From assembly GCF_004340945.1 (NCBI RefSeq), contig NZ_SLYD01000001.1, positions 62,001 to 126,000 on the forward strand: a DNA stretch of 64,000 nt, given 5' to 3'. This DNA comes from Sphingomonas sp. PP-F2F-A104-K0414 (GTDB lineage: Bacteria; Pseudomonadota; Alphaproteobacteria; Sphingomonadales; Sphingomonadaceae). The notes beneath the pieces are model-generated. The model saw only the letters and a program-made list of their open reading frames with translations. It ran no database searches and was not told where the DNA came from. The position numbers and the translations under genes are program-made. Of the stretch, positions 47,524 through 56,556 are shown one piece after another (positions within the stretch are counted from its first letter, which is position 1; every line of letters starts with the position of its first letter).

Positions 47524-48936
47524 ATGGCGAATTCGGCCTCCGACGTTCTCAATATGATCAAGGACCAGGAGATCGAGTGGGTCGATCTGCGGTTCACCGA
47601 TCCCAAGGGCAAGTGGCAGCATCTGACGATGGTCGCGAGCCTGATCGGCGAAGACGAGCTGACCGACGGCCTGATGTTCGACGGTTCGTCGATCGAGGGC
47701 TGGAAGGCGATCAACGAGAGCGACATGACGCTCAAGCCCGATCTCGACGCGGTTTATGTCGATCCGTTCTCGGCGACGCCGATGATGATCCTGATCTGCG
47801 ACATCGCCGATCCGTCGACCGGGGAACTGTATTCACGCGATCCGCGCTCGACCGCCAAGCGCGCCGAGGCGTATCTGCTGACCACCGGCGTCGGCGACAC
47901 CGTGTATGTCGGCCCCGAAGCCGAATTCTTCATGTTCGACGACGTCCGCTTCGAGAACAGCTATTCGACCAGCTATTACAAGATCGACGACATCGAGCTG
48001 CCGGGCAATTCGGGTCGCGAGTACGAGGGCGGCAACCTCGGCCACCGTCCGCGCGCCAAGGGCGGCTATTTTCCGGTCGCACCGGTCGATAGCGCCGTCG
48101 ACATCCGCGGCGAGATGGTCTCGACGATGATCGAGATGGGCCTGCCCTGCGACAAGCATCACCACGAGGTCGCAGCCGCGCAGCATGAGCTGGGCCTGAC
48201 GTTCGGCACGCTGACGCAGACCGCGGATCGCATGCAGATCTACAAGTATGTCGTCCACCAGGTCGCGCATGCGTACGGCAAGACGGCAACGTTCATGCCG
48301 AAGCCGATCAAGGAGGACAACGGCTCGGGGATGCACACGCATTTCTCGATCTGGGAAGGCAAGACCCCGCTGTTCGCCGGCAATGGCTATGCGGGCCTCA
48401 GCGACATGTGCCTGTACTTTATCGGCGGCATCATCAAGCACGCCAAGGCGGTCAACGCGTTCACCAACCCGTCGACCAACAGCTACAAGCGCCTCGTCCC
48501 CGGCTACGAAGCGCCGGTGCTGCTCGCCTATTCGGCACGCAACCGCTCGGCATCGTGCCGCATTCCGTACGGCACCGGCCCCAAGGCGAAGCGCGTCGAA
48601 GTGCGTTTCCCGGACGCGCTGGCCAACCCGTATCTTGCCTACGCGGCGCTGATGATGGCCGGCATGGACGGCATCCTCAACAAGATCCATCCGGGCGAAG
48701 CGATGGACAAGAACCTGTACGACCTGCCGCCGGCAGAGCTCGCCCAGGTCCCGACCGTCGCGGGCTCGCTCCGCGAGGCGCTCGAATGCCTGCTCGCGGA
48801 TCACGACTTCCTGCTGAAGGGCGACGTGTTCTCGAAGGATCAGATCGAGAGCTATGTCGAGATCAAGTACGCTGAGGTTGCGCGTTGGGAGATGACGCCT
48901 AGCCCGGTCGAGTATGACATGTACTACAGCGGGTAA
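47524..48936 (+). CDS. glnA: Glutamine synthetase type I
   Basis: 470 aa dodecameric enzyme making glutamine from glutamate, ammonia and ATP. Beta-grasp region with [16 protein letters not shown] and [20 protein letters not shown]; metal ligands in [11 protein letters not shown]; the ATP/ammonia region [48 protein letters not shown]. The adenylylation loop Tyr is in [12 protein letters not shown], so GlnE control is expected. ATG 47524 gives [16 protein letters not shown]. Two hairpins, the second a terminator, follow the gene. Confidence 0.98.
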   Translation: MANSASDVLNMIKDQEIEWVDLRFTDPKGKWQHLTMVASLIGEDELTDGLMFDGSSIEGWKAINESDMTLKPDLDAVYVDPFSATPMMILICDIADPSTGELYSRDPRSTAKRAEAYLLTTGVGDTVYVGPEAEFFMFDDVRFENSYSTSYYKIDDIELPGNSGREYEGGNLGHRPRAKGGYFPVAPVDSAVDIRGEMVSTMIEMGLPCDKHHHEVAAAQHELGLTFGTLTQTADRMQIYKYVVHQVAHAYGKTATFMPKPIKEDNGSGMHTHFSIWEGKTPLFAGNGYAGLSDMCLYFIGGIIKHAKAVNAFTNPSTNSYKRLVPGYEAPVLLAYSARNRSASCRIPYGTGPKAKRVEVRFPDALANPYLAYAALMMAGMDGILNKIHPGEAMDKNLYDLPPAELAQVPTVAGSLREALECLLADHDFLLKGDVFSKDQIESYVEIKYAEVARWEMTPSPVEYDMYYSG

Positions 48937-49238
48937 GGCGCACGGCGCACGCGGCCAGCGCAAGCTGACCGCGAGACGCCGAAGCCCGGCCGGCGTCGCG
49001 AACCGCGACGACCGACGGCGTGGCTTTGCCACGTCGGTGAATTGGAAGAGGGCGCCCGGAGCAATCCAGGCGCCCTTTTTCGTATCATGGCTGCCTATCC
49101 CGTTCTGTAATCTTCTTTACACAACGACACGACGCGTCCGCTGCCAGTGACATCCACACCTCATCCCCAACCGCATTCCCGACCAAAACCCTGTCAACAA
49201 CCCTACACGACGATCAACGCAGCAGCGAAGGATCGCCC
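48937..49238. other. glnA-aceA intergenic region
   Basis: 302 bp. The first part holds a strong hairpin CCGA..CGTGGC-TTT-GCCACGTCGG (49012-49037), then the intrinsic terminator at 49050-49080. The remaining 155 bp (49081-49238) is comparatively C- and A-rich (CATCCACACCTCATCCCCAA) and must carry the aceA promoter. No recognisable -35/-10 pair, operator or small gene was identified. Confidence 0.5.
49050..49081 (+). terminator. Intrinsic terminator after glnA
   Basis: GGGCGCC (49050-49056) pairs with GGCGCCC (49069-49075) around a 12-base loop and is followed by TTTTT. The stem extends by one A-T pair. It would end the glnB-glnA transcript and insulate aceA. Confidence 0.88.
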
Positions 49239-50834
49239 GTGACCTACCAGACGCACATCGCCCGGATCACCAACCTCATCGCCGACCAGAACGGCACTTG
49301 GGACGCGATCTCGCCAGAATCGGTCGCGCGGATGCGGCTCCAGAACCGCTTCGCCACCGGCCTCGACATCGCCCGCTACACCGCCGCGATCATGCGCAAG
49401 GACATGGCCGCCTACGACGCCGACCCCACCACCTACACGCAGTCTCTCGGCTGCTGGCACGGCTTCATCGCGCAGCAGAAGATGATCAGCATCAAGAAGC
49501 ACTTCGGCACCACCGACCGCCGATACCTCTACCTTTCGGGCTGGATGGTCGCGGCGATGCGGAGCGAGTTCGGCCCCCTGCCCGACCAGTCGATGCACGA
49601 AAAGACCAGCGTCCCTGCGCTGATCGAGGAGCTCTACACCTTCCTCCGCCAGGCCGACGCACGCGAACTCGGCATGATGTTCCGCGAGGTCGACGCCGCG
49701 CGCGCTGCCGGCAACGCGATCGAGGAGCAGCGCCTGCTGAACGCGATCGAAAACCACCAGACGCACGTCGTGCCGATCATAGCCGACATCGACGCGGGCT
49801 TCGGTAATGCCGAGGCGACGTACCTGCTCGCGCGGAAGATGATCGAGGCGGGTGCGTGTGCACTCCAGATCGAGAACCAGGTCAGTGACGAGAAGCAGTG
49901 CGGCCATCAGGACGGCAAGGTCACCGTGCCGCACGAGGATTTCCTCGCGAAGGTCCGCGCGTGTCGCTACGCGTTCCTCGAACTCGGCGTCGAGGACGGC
50001 ATTATCGTCACGCGCACCGACTCGCTCGGTGCGGGCCTCACCAAGCAGATCGCGGTCAGCAAGACAGCCGGCGACCTCGGCGACCAGTATAACTCTTACC
50101 TCGATTGCGAGGAGATCGACCCGGCGACCGCGCAGAACGGCGACGTCATCCTCAACCGCGACGGCAAGCTGCTCCGCCCGAAACGCCTGCCCTCCAACCT
50201 GTTCCAGTTCCGCGCCGGCTCGGGCGAAGATCGCTGCGTGATGGACTGCATCGCGTCGCTACAGAATGGCGCGGACCTGCTCTGGATCGAGACCGAGAAG
50301 CCGCACATCGAACAGATCGCCGGCATGGTCGACCGCATCCGCGAAGTCGTGCCCAACGCGAAGCTCGTCTATAACAACTCGCCGAGCTTCAACTGGACGC
50401 TGAACTTCCGCCAGCAGGTGTTCGACGCCTGGGTCGAAGAGGGCAAGGACGTCTCCGCCTATGATCGCGCACGCCTGATGAGCGTCGACTATGACGGCAC
50501 CGCGCTGGCCGACGAAGCCGACGAACGCATCCGCACCTTCCAGGCGGACTCGGCCAAGCGCGCGGGCATTTTCCACCACCTCATCACGCTGCCGACCTAT
50601 CACACTGCGGCACTCTCGACCGACAACCTCGCCAAGGAGTATTTCGGCGACGCTGGGATGCTCGGCTATGTGAAGGGCGTCCAGCGCAAGGAGATCCGCG
50701 AGGGCATCGCCTGCGTGAAGCACCAGAACATGTCCGGCTCGGATCTCGGCGACGACCACAAGGAGTATTTCGCGGGCGAGGCGGCGTTGAAGGCCGGCGG
50801 CGCGCACAACACGATGAACCAGTTCGCCGCCTGA
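49239..50834 (+). CDS. aceA: Isocitrate lyase (long form)
   Basis: 531 aa glyoxylate-shunt enzyme splitting isocitrate to glyoxylate and succinate. The catalytic loop is EKQCGHQDGKVTVPHEDF, with Gln in place of the KKCGH Lys, as in the long (about 530 aa) Pseudomonas-type enzymes. Other landmarks: QSLGCWHGFIAQQKMISIKK, PIIADIDAGFGNAEATYLLA and YNNSPSFNWTLNF. GTG 49239 follows AAGGA. Malate synthase is not in the window. It enables growth on acetate and fatty acids. Confidence 0.96.
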   Translation: MTYQTHIARITNLIADQNGTWDAISPESVARMRLQNRFATGLDIARYTAAIMRKDMAAYDADPTTYTQSLGCWHGFIAQQKMISIKKHFGTTDRRYLYLSGWMVAAMRSEFGPLPDQSMHEKTSVPALIEELYTFLRQADARELGMMFREVDAARAAGNAIEEQRLLNAIENHQTHVVPIIADIDAGFGNAEATYLLARKMIEAGACALQIENQVSDEKQCGHQDGKVTVPHEDFLAKVRACRYAFLELGVEDGIIVTRTDSLGAGLTKQIAVSKTAGDLGDQYNSYLDCEEIDPATAQNGDVILNRDGKLLRPKRLPSNLFQFRAGSGEDRCVMDCIASLQNGADLLWIETEKPHIEQIAGMVDRIREVVPNAKLVYNNSPSFNWTLNFRQQVFDAWVEEGKDVSAYDRARLMSVDYDGTALADEADERIRTFQADSAKRAGIFHHLITLPTYHTAALSTDNLAKEYFGDAGMLGYVKGVQRKEIREGIACVKHQNMSGSDLGDDHKEYFAGEAALKAGGAHNTMNQFAA

Positions 50835-50841
50835 TCTGGAC

Positions 50842-50861
50842 GCCGGAGCGCAGGCTCCGGC
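50842..50861. terminator. Hairpin after aceA
   Basis: GCCGGAGC-GCAG-GCTCCGGC is a perfect 8-bp stem starting 8 bases after the aceA stop. No T-run follows, so it may act as a transcript-stabilising or weak terminator structure rather than a strong intrinsic terminator. A second nearby pairing (GGCTCCGG with GGCGGAGCC) is possible. Confidence 0.5.
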
Positions 50862-51015
50862 ATCGACTCCGGGCGGAGCCAGCCCCGTTCAACGGCGCAT
50901 CCTGATCGAAGATAAGCGACAGCGCTCCGGCCATACATGAAATAATTGTCATTTTTGGGTTTACGCCGCCCCGCCCCCACCGCTAGGGGACCCCCTTCCA
51001 AAGGGTGGCAAGGTG

Positions 51016-51987
51016 ATGATGCGGAAGGCTATTTTTCTTTCCGTGGGCGCGTGCCTGCCATTGTTGGCAGCGTGCAACCGACACCAGTCGACGCTCGCGC
51101 CGTTCGGCGAGGAAGCGGACAAGGTCCTCTCGATCACCATCGTTCTGGTCATCGGCGCGATCATCCTCGCGGGTGGGCTCGCGTTGCTGATGCGTCACGC
51201 GATGCGCGCACCCGAGGGGCGGCTGACACACCAGGGCGGCATGAAGCTGGTGCTGTGGCTCGGCGGCATCGGCCCTTCAATCCTGCTGCTCGGCCTGCTG
51301 CTCTACGCCCTCCCCGCGATGCGCCCGCGCGAGGTGGCCAACGGCGATCTTCGCATCGGCGTCGAGGGCGAGCAATTCTGGTGGCGCGTCCGCTATGCGC
51401 CGCCCGGCGGATCGGTGGTCGAGGCCGCGAACGAACTGCGCCTTCCCGTCGGACGCACCGTCGAACTGTCGCTGCGCAGCCCCGACGTCATCCACAGCTT
51501 CTGGGTGCCCGGGCTGGCCGGCAAGATGGACATGATCCCCGGCCGCACCAACCGCCTCGTCGTCCGCGCGACCAAGGCGGGCACGTACCGCGGCGTCTGC
51601 GCGGAGTTCTGCGGGCTCGGCCATGCGCTGATGGCGTTCGACGTGATCGCGATGGAGCCGGCCGCATTCGAGCGCTGGCTCGCCGAGCAGCGCAAGCCCG
51701 CTATCGTTACCGCGTCGCCGGGCGCGCGTCTGTTCGCAAGCTATGGCTGTAGCGGTTGTCACAGCGTCCGCGGCGTCGGCCCGGTCGCGAAGATCGGCCC
51801 CGACCTCACCCACTTCGGCTCGCGCCCGACACTCGCCGCGGGTGTGCTGCCGATGACTCACGCCAACATTTCCGGCTTCGTACGCGATCCGGGCAAGACC
51901 AAGCCCGGCGTGCGGATGCCCGCCTTCCCGCAGATGTCGGCCGCCGAAGCCGACCAAATCGCCAGCTACCTTCAGGGGCTCAAATGA
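51016..51987 (+). CDS. coxB: Cytochrome c oxidase subunit II with fused cytochrome c domain (caa3 type)
   Basis: 323 aa. Lipoprotein signal MMRKAIFLSVGACLPLLAAC (lipobox LAAC), two membrane helices (about 36-58 and 75-98), and the periplasmic cupredoxin domain with CuA ligands in CAEFCGLGHALM. A C-terminal haem-c domain has CSGCH, with the distal Met in GVRMPAFPQM. Electrons pass from external cytochrome c through haem c and CuA to subunit I. ATG 51016 is chosen; GTG 51013 and ATG 51019 are alternatives. The stop overlaps coxA (ATGA). Confidence 0.93.
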   Translation: MMRKAIFLSVGACLPLLAACNRHQSTLAPFGEEADKVLSITIVLVIGAIILAGGLALLMRHAMRAPEGRLTHQGGMKLVLWLGGIGPSILLLGLLLYALPAMRPREVANGDLRIGVEGEQFWWRVRYAPPGGSVVEAANELRLPVGRTVELSLRSPDVIHSFWVPGLAGKMDMIPGRTNRLVVRATKAGTYRGVCAEFCGLGHALMAFDVIAMEPAAFERWLAEQRKPAIVTASPGARLFASYGCSGCHSVRGVGPVAKIGPDLTHFGSRPTLAAGVLPMTHANISGFVRDPGKTKPGVRMPAFPQMSAAEADQIASYLQGLK

Positions 51988-54530
51988 CCACCGAGAGCAC
52001 CCCCTATGTCGCGCCCGATCAGAACGATCCTGCGGTGCGGAAAGGCCAGGAGGATCGCCTGCGTGAAGTGTGGAAGCCGCCGTCGGGCTGGTTCTTCCGC
52101 TGGACCGACGTCAACAACAACCGGATCGGCGTGTGGTACACGCTGACCGCGTTCGGCTTCATGCTGTTCGCAGGCGTGCTCGCGCTGATCATGCGCACGC
52201 AGCTGGCGGTGCCGAACAACGATCTCGTCACGGCGAACACGTTCAACCAGCTGTTCACGCTGCACGGCTCGATGATGATGTTCCTGTTCGCGGTGCCGAT
52301 GTTCGAGGCGGTGTCGATCATCCTTTTGCCGCAGCTGCTCGGCGCACGCGACCTGCCGTTTCCGCGGCTGTCGTCGTTCGGATACTGGAGCTTCCTGATT
52401 GGCGGCGTGTTCGTGTCGGGCTCGATCTTCTTCGACGCGGCGCCCGATGGCGGCTGGTTCATGTATCCGCCGCTGACGACGCGGACCGACCTGAGCGGGC
52501 TCGGCGCGGACATCTGGATGCTGGGGCTGAGCTTCATCGAGGTGTCGTCGGTCGCCGCCGCAGTCGAGCTTATCGTCGGCGTGCTGAAATGCCGTCCGCC
52601 CGGCATGCGCCTCAACCTGATGCCGCTCTACGCCTGGTACATCCTGGTCGTCGCGGTGATGATCCTGTTCGCGTTCCCGCCGCTGATCGCGGGCGACGTC
52701 CTGTTCGAGATGGAGCGGTTGCTCAACTGGCCGTTCTTCAACGCGGAGAAGGGTGGCGACCCGCTGCTGTGGCAGCACCTGTTCTGGATCTTCGGGCATC
52801 CGGAAGTCTACATCGTCTTCCTGCCGTCGATCGCGCTGTTCGCGATGCTGATCCCGACCTTCGCGCAACGGCATCTGCTCGGCTATCCGTGGATCGTGCT
52901 GGCCGCGGTCGGGACGGCGTTCCTGAGCTTCGGGCTGTGGGTCCACCACATGTTCACGACCGGGCTGCCGAAGATCAGCCTCGCCTTCTTCGCGGCGGCG
53001 TCGGAAGCGGTGGCGATCCCGACCGGCGTGCAGATCTTCGTGTTCATCGCGACGCTCTGGGCGGGCAACGTCAAGAAATCGACGCCGTTGCTCTACGCAT
53101 CGGGCAGCCTCGCCGTGTTCGTGATCGGCGGGCTGACCGGCGTGATGGTGGCGGTCGCGCCGTTCGACTGGCAAGCGCACGACACCTATTTCATCGTCGC
53201 GCATCTCCATTACGTGCTGATCGGTGGCACGCTGCTGCCGCTGTTCGCGGGGCTGTATTATTACTGGCCGCTGATCACCGGGAAGAAGCTCAGCGACAGG
53301 CTGGGGCGGATCGCGTTCTGGATCATGTTCGTGGGCATGAACGTGACGTTCTTCCCGATGCATCTGTCGGGCCTGCTCGGCATGCCGCGGCGCGTGTTCA
53401 CCTATCCCGAGGAGCTAGGGATTGGCGGGCTGAACCTTGCCTCGACGATCGGGTCGTACATGTTCGCGCTCGGCGTGGTGATCGTCTGCATCGACCTCGC
53501 ACTGTCGCCGCGTCGTCCGAAGGCCCCACGCAATCCCTGGAACGCCGGCACGCTGGAGTGGCTTGCGCATCCGGACGACGAGGACTGGGGTATCCGTTCG
53601 GTGCCGCTGATTGAGAGCCGCTATCCGATCTGGGACCAGAAGAACTTCGTCCAGAAGGTCGACGAGGGCCGCTTCTTCCTGCCCGACGCTGAGGAGATGC
53701 GGCGCGAGTCCATTGTCACCTCCGTGCTCGACGCGCGCCCGGTGCAGGTGATCCGCCTGGGTACGCCGAGCGTAAAGCCGATGATGACCGCGGTCGCGCT
53801 GGCGGGCGTGTTCATCCTGACGACCTACCACCTGTATATCTGGTCGGCGGTCAGCGGCGTCGCGACGGTCGCGTGCGTGCTGTGGTGGCTGTGGACCGGC
53901 ACCGCCGAGATCCCCGAAAAGCCGACCAAGCATATCGGCCACGGCATCGAGGTGCCGCTCTATACCTCCGGGCCGTCGGCGCCGGGCTGGTGGGCGATGT
54001 TCATCACGATGATGGCGGACGCGACCGCGTTCTCGGGGCTCGTGTTCGGCTATTTCTTCTTCTGGACGATCCACAACGATTTCCCACCGAGCGGCGTGGG
54101 ACTCAACGGCCCGGGCGTGTTCTGGCCGATGGTTGCGTTGGCGCTGACGCTGACCGGCTGGGCCGCGACCGTCGGCGCGCGCGAAGTGCACCGGCGCGGC
54201 AACGTCGGTGCGGGTCGTGCACTGCTGGTCGTCGGGATCGTCGCGACGCTGGCGAGCCTGTTCGCCGGGCTTGCCGGGCCTTGGTATTCGGGGCTCGATC
54301 CCGAGCTCCACGTCTATCCCGCGATCGTCTGGACGCTGGCGATCTGGACCGCGGTGCATGCCGCGATCGGAGTCATCATGCAGGCCTACACGCTTGCGCG
54401 CAGCCTCGCGGGGAAGATGACGCCGGTCTATGACGCAGACCTGCGCAACATCACCGTGTACCACCACTTTCTCGCGCTGACGGCCATCGTGACGTTCTGC
54501 ACGATCGGCCTGTTCCCGGGTGTCGCATGA
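51984..54530 (+). CDS. coxA: Cytochrome c oxidase subunit I fused to subunit III
   Basis: 848 aa. Residues 1 to about 560 are subunit I. They carry the low-spin haem His in LFTLHGSMMMFLF, CuB and cross-linked His-Tyr in WIFGHPEVYIVFLPS, CuB histidines in LWVHHMFTTG, and haem ligands in VAHLHYVLIGG. After a linker (about 560-640) come subunit III-like helices (WWAMFITMMADATAFSGLVF, GYFFFWTIHND, TVYHHFLALTAIVTF). The fusion is known in caa3-type oxidases. ATG 51984 overlaps the coxB stop; the stop overlaps the next gene. Confidence 0.94.
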   Translation: MTTESTPYVAPDQNDPAVRKGQEDRLREVWKPPSGWFFRWTDVNNNRIGVWYTLTAFGFMLFAGVLALIMRTQLAVPNNDLVTANTFNQLFTLHGSMMMFLFAVPMFEAVSIILLPQLLGARDLPFPRLSSFGYWSFLIGGVFVSGSIFFDAAPDGGWFMYPPLTTRTDLSGLGADIWMLGLSFIEVSSVAAAVELIVGVLKCRPPGMRLNLMPLYAWYILVVAVMILFAFPPLIAGDVLFEMERLLNWPFFNAEKGGDPLLWQHLFWIFGHPEVYIVFLPSIALFAMLIPTFAQRHLLGYPWIVLAAVGTAFLSFGLWVHHMFTTGLPKISLAFFAAASEAVAIPTGVQIFVFIATLWAGNVKKSTPLLYASGSLAVFVIGGLTGVMVAVAPFDWQAHDTYFIVAHLHYVLIGGTLLPLFAGLYYYWPLITGKKLSDRLGRIAFWIMFVGMNVTFFPMHLSGLLGMPRRVFTYPEELGIGGLNLASTIGSYMFALGVVIVCIDLALSPRRPKAPRNPWNAGTLEWLAHPDDEDWGIRSVPLIESRYPIWDQKNFVQKVDEGRFFLPDAEEMRRESIVTSVLDARPVQVIRLGTPSVKPMMTAVALAGVFILTTYHLYIWSAVSGVATVACVLWWLWTGTAEIPEKPTKHIGHGIEVPLYTSGPSAPGWWAMFITMMADATAFSGLVFGYFFFWTIHNDFPPSGVGLNGPGVFWPMVALALTLTGWAATVGAREVHRRGNVGAGRALLVVGIVATLASLFAGLAGPWYSGLDPELHVYPAIVWTLAIWTAVHAAIGVIMQAYTLARSLAGKMTPVYDADLRNITVYHHFLALTAIVTFCTIGLFPGVA

Positions 54531-54910
54531 AGAAGCATTGGGCGCGCGACCTGAAGGTCACGCTGTGGACGCTGATCGTCCCGCCGACGATCTGGGCCGT
54601 GCATTTCCTGTTCTGCTACCTGTGGGTCGCGGTAACCTGCGCGAAATCACCGACCCCGGGGACTGCCTTGAACGGCTTCCCGCTCGCAACGCTGATCGCT
54701 ACGATCGTCGCGCTGCTGGGGATCGTCGCGGCGGGCTATATCGCGCGGGTCCAGTCGGAGACACCTGGTGATCCGCCGCCGCACGAACAGGGCACCGCAA
54801 TCGACCGGCTCCGTTTTCTGGCGCTGTCGACGCGGTTGCTGGCGGGCCTGAGCTTCGTTGCGGTGATCTTCACGGCGCTCCCGGTCATCATCTTCGGCGA
54901 TTGCCGATGA
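54527..54910 (+). CDS. Small three-helix membrane protein of the oxidase operon
   Basis: 127 aa, not recognised as a named subunit. Three helices are evident: VTLWTLIVPPTIWAVHFLFC, ATLIATIVALLGIVAAGYIA and LAGLSFVAVIFTALPVIIFG. A short charged loop lies between helices 2 and 3 (QSETPGDPPPHEQGT). It overlaps coxA by 4 bases and the CtaG-like gene by 4 bases, so it is translated with the oxidase. By position it could be an accessory subunit or assembly helper; that is inference. Confidence 0.75.
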   Translation: MKKHWARDLKVTLWTLIVPPTIWAVHFLFCYLWVAVTCAKSPTPGTALNGFPLATLIATIVALLGIVAAGYIARVQSETPGDPPPHEQGTAIDRLRFLALSTRLLAGLSFVAVIFTALPVIIFGDCR

Positions 54911-55527
54911 GACGCGCGAGCCTCGCACTGGGCGCCGCGCTAGTCCCGCTCGGCTGGGCCTTCGCCGCCGCACCGCTCGGGATGGTCGGCCACATGGCGG
55001 GTCACATGATAGCGGTCGCCGTCGCCGCGCCGTTCCTCGCATACGGGGTTGCCGGGAGCAGCTTCGATCCCGCCGAGCGCTGGCCGACGGTCGTGACCCC
55101 GCTCGCGATGTCGCTCGTCGAACTCGTCGTCGTCTGGCTCTGGCACCTCCCGGCACTGAGACTCCGCGTCGACATGCAACCCCTCGCGCTACTCATCGAA
55201 CAGGCGAGCTTCCTCATTGCGGGCGTCCTCCTGTGGAGCGCTGTGCTCGGGACGCGCATTGGCGGTGCGACCGACCGTCGCGCCTCAGGCGTGGCAGCCT
55301 TGTTGCTGACCTCGATGCACATGACCCTGCTCGGAGCGCTGATCGGTCTCGCCCCCCGACCGCTCTACGCAATGATGGCAATGCACCCGGCAACACACGG
55401 CCTCGACGCGCTCGAAGACCAGCAACTTGGCGGCGTCGTCATGCTGATGGTCGGCGCGGCGAGCTATTTCATCGGCGGGCTAGCCATGCTCGGCGGACTG
55501 TTGAAGACACGGAGCGCGACCGCATGA
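54907..55527 (+). CDS. ctaG: CtaG-like (caa3-type) cytochrome c oxidase assembly protein
   Basis: 206 aa with about six membrane helices. The His-Met-rich helix PLGMVGHMAGHMIAVAVAAP, VVWLWHLPALR and HMTLLGALIGLAPRPLYAMM match the caa3_CtaG family, which supports copper or subunit assembly in Bacillus-type oxidases. It is distinct from the soluble Cox11-type CtaG. ATG 54907 overlaps the preceding stop, and the stop overlaps the cytochrome c gene (ATGA). Confidence 0.83.
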   Translation: MRRASLALGAALVPLGWAFAAAPLGMVGHMAGHMIAVAVAAPFLAYGVAGSSFDPAERWPTVVTPLAMSLVELVVVWLWHLPALRLRVDMQPLALLIEQASFLIAGVLLWSAVLGTRIGGATDRRASGVAALLLTSMHMTLLGALIGLAPRPLYAMMAMHPATHGLDALEDQQLGGVVMLMVGAASYFIGGLAMLGGLLKTRSATA

Positions 55528-56552
55528 CGATCCGGATTACTTGGGCGCGCGCCGCCGCCGCCATCGTCGCGCTGGCGCTCGCCGGGCTGTTGTTCGCCTG
55601 GTCGGGCGTGTTCAACATCGCCGCCTCGTCGGGCCATTGGAAGATCACCGACTGGTTCCTCCACTGGACGATGCGCAACTCGGTTCGCACCTACGCCGCG
55701 GTCACCGCCCCCGACGATCCCAAGGCGAACGAAGGCCTCGTCAGCGTCGCCGGCCTGTTCAAGGCAAGCTGCGCCTCGTGCCACGGCGCGCCCGGCGTCC
55801 GCCCGCTACCCGTGATGCAGGCCGCGACGCCCCCTGCCCCGAACCTTTCGATCAACGCGCGCGAGTGGACCGACAAGCAGATCTTCTGGATCCTCAAGCA
55901 CGGCGTCAAATACACCGGCATGCCCGGCTGGGCCGCCAAGGACCGCAACGACGAAGTTCGCCGCATGGTCGCCTTCGTCCGCCTGCTCCCCGAAATGACG
56001 CCCGCGACCTATCGCTCGCTGACCGAAGTGCCTGGTGTCGCCGATGCGAAGATCGCGACCTGCGCCGGTTGTCACGGCGCAAACGGACGTGGCCGAGGCC
56101 AGCCCGACATGCCCGTGCTCGGCGGCCAGAGCCCGGCGTATCTCCGCGCGGCGCTGGAGGCCTATGCGACGGGCAAGCGCCAGAGCGCAGTGATGGCGAA
56201 CGCCGCCGCGACGCTGACGCCTGATGAAATGACCCGGCTGGCGGATCACTTCGCCGCGATGCCGGGCATTGGCCGGGCAACATCCTCAGGCTCGACCGAA
56301 GCCGCCAGGATTGACCGTGAGGGACTGCCGAAAGTCCAGCTCCCCGCCTGCGCGAGCTGCCACGCCCCCGGCAAGCCCTACCCTGTTCTCGCCGGCCAGC
56401 GCGCCAGCTACATCGCGCAACGCCTCCGCAACTGGCGCGGCGAAGAGACGGTGGTCGATGCTCGCAAATCGCAGTCGACGATGCCGGTCATCGCCCGCCG
56501 CATCCCGGAGGACATGATCGACCCGCTCGCCCACTATCTCGCAGGCCGCTGA
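55524..56552 (+). CDS. Tri-haem membrane-anchored cytochrome c
   Basis: 342 aa. An N-terminal anchor (AAAAIVALALAGLLFAWSGV) is followed by three class I cytochrome c domains, each with one CxxCH: CASCH (about residue 80), CAGCH (about 180) and CASCH (about 278). The first carries the Met-containing GVKYTGMPGW; later ones contain LGGQSPAYLRAALEAYATGK and LAGQRASYIAQRL, seen in c4-like domains. As the last gene of the cox operon it is the likely electron donor to the CoxB haem c, or links the oxidase to other donors. Confidence 0.88.
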   Translation: MTIRITWARAAAAIVALALAGLLFAWSGVFNIAASSGHWKITDWFLHWTMRNSVRTYAAVTAPDDPKANEGLVSVAGLFKASCASCHGAPGVRPLPVMQAATPPAPNLSINAREWTDKQIFWILKHGVKYTGMPGWAAKDRNDEVRRMVAFVRLLPEMTPATYRSLTEVPGVADAKIATCAGCHGANGRGRGQPDMPVLGGQSPAYLRAALEAYATGKRQSAVMANAAATLTPDEMTRLADHFAAMPGIGRATSSGSTEAARIDREGLPKVQLPACASCHAPGKPYPVLAGQRASYIAQRLRNWRGEETVVDARKSQSTMPVIARRIPEDMIDPLAHYLAGR

Positions 56553-56556
56553 TCGC

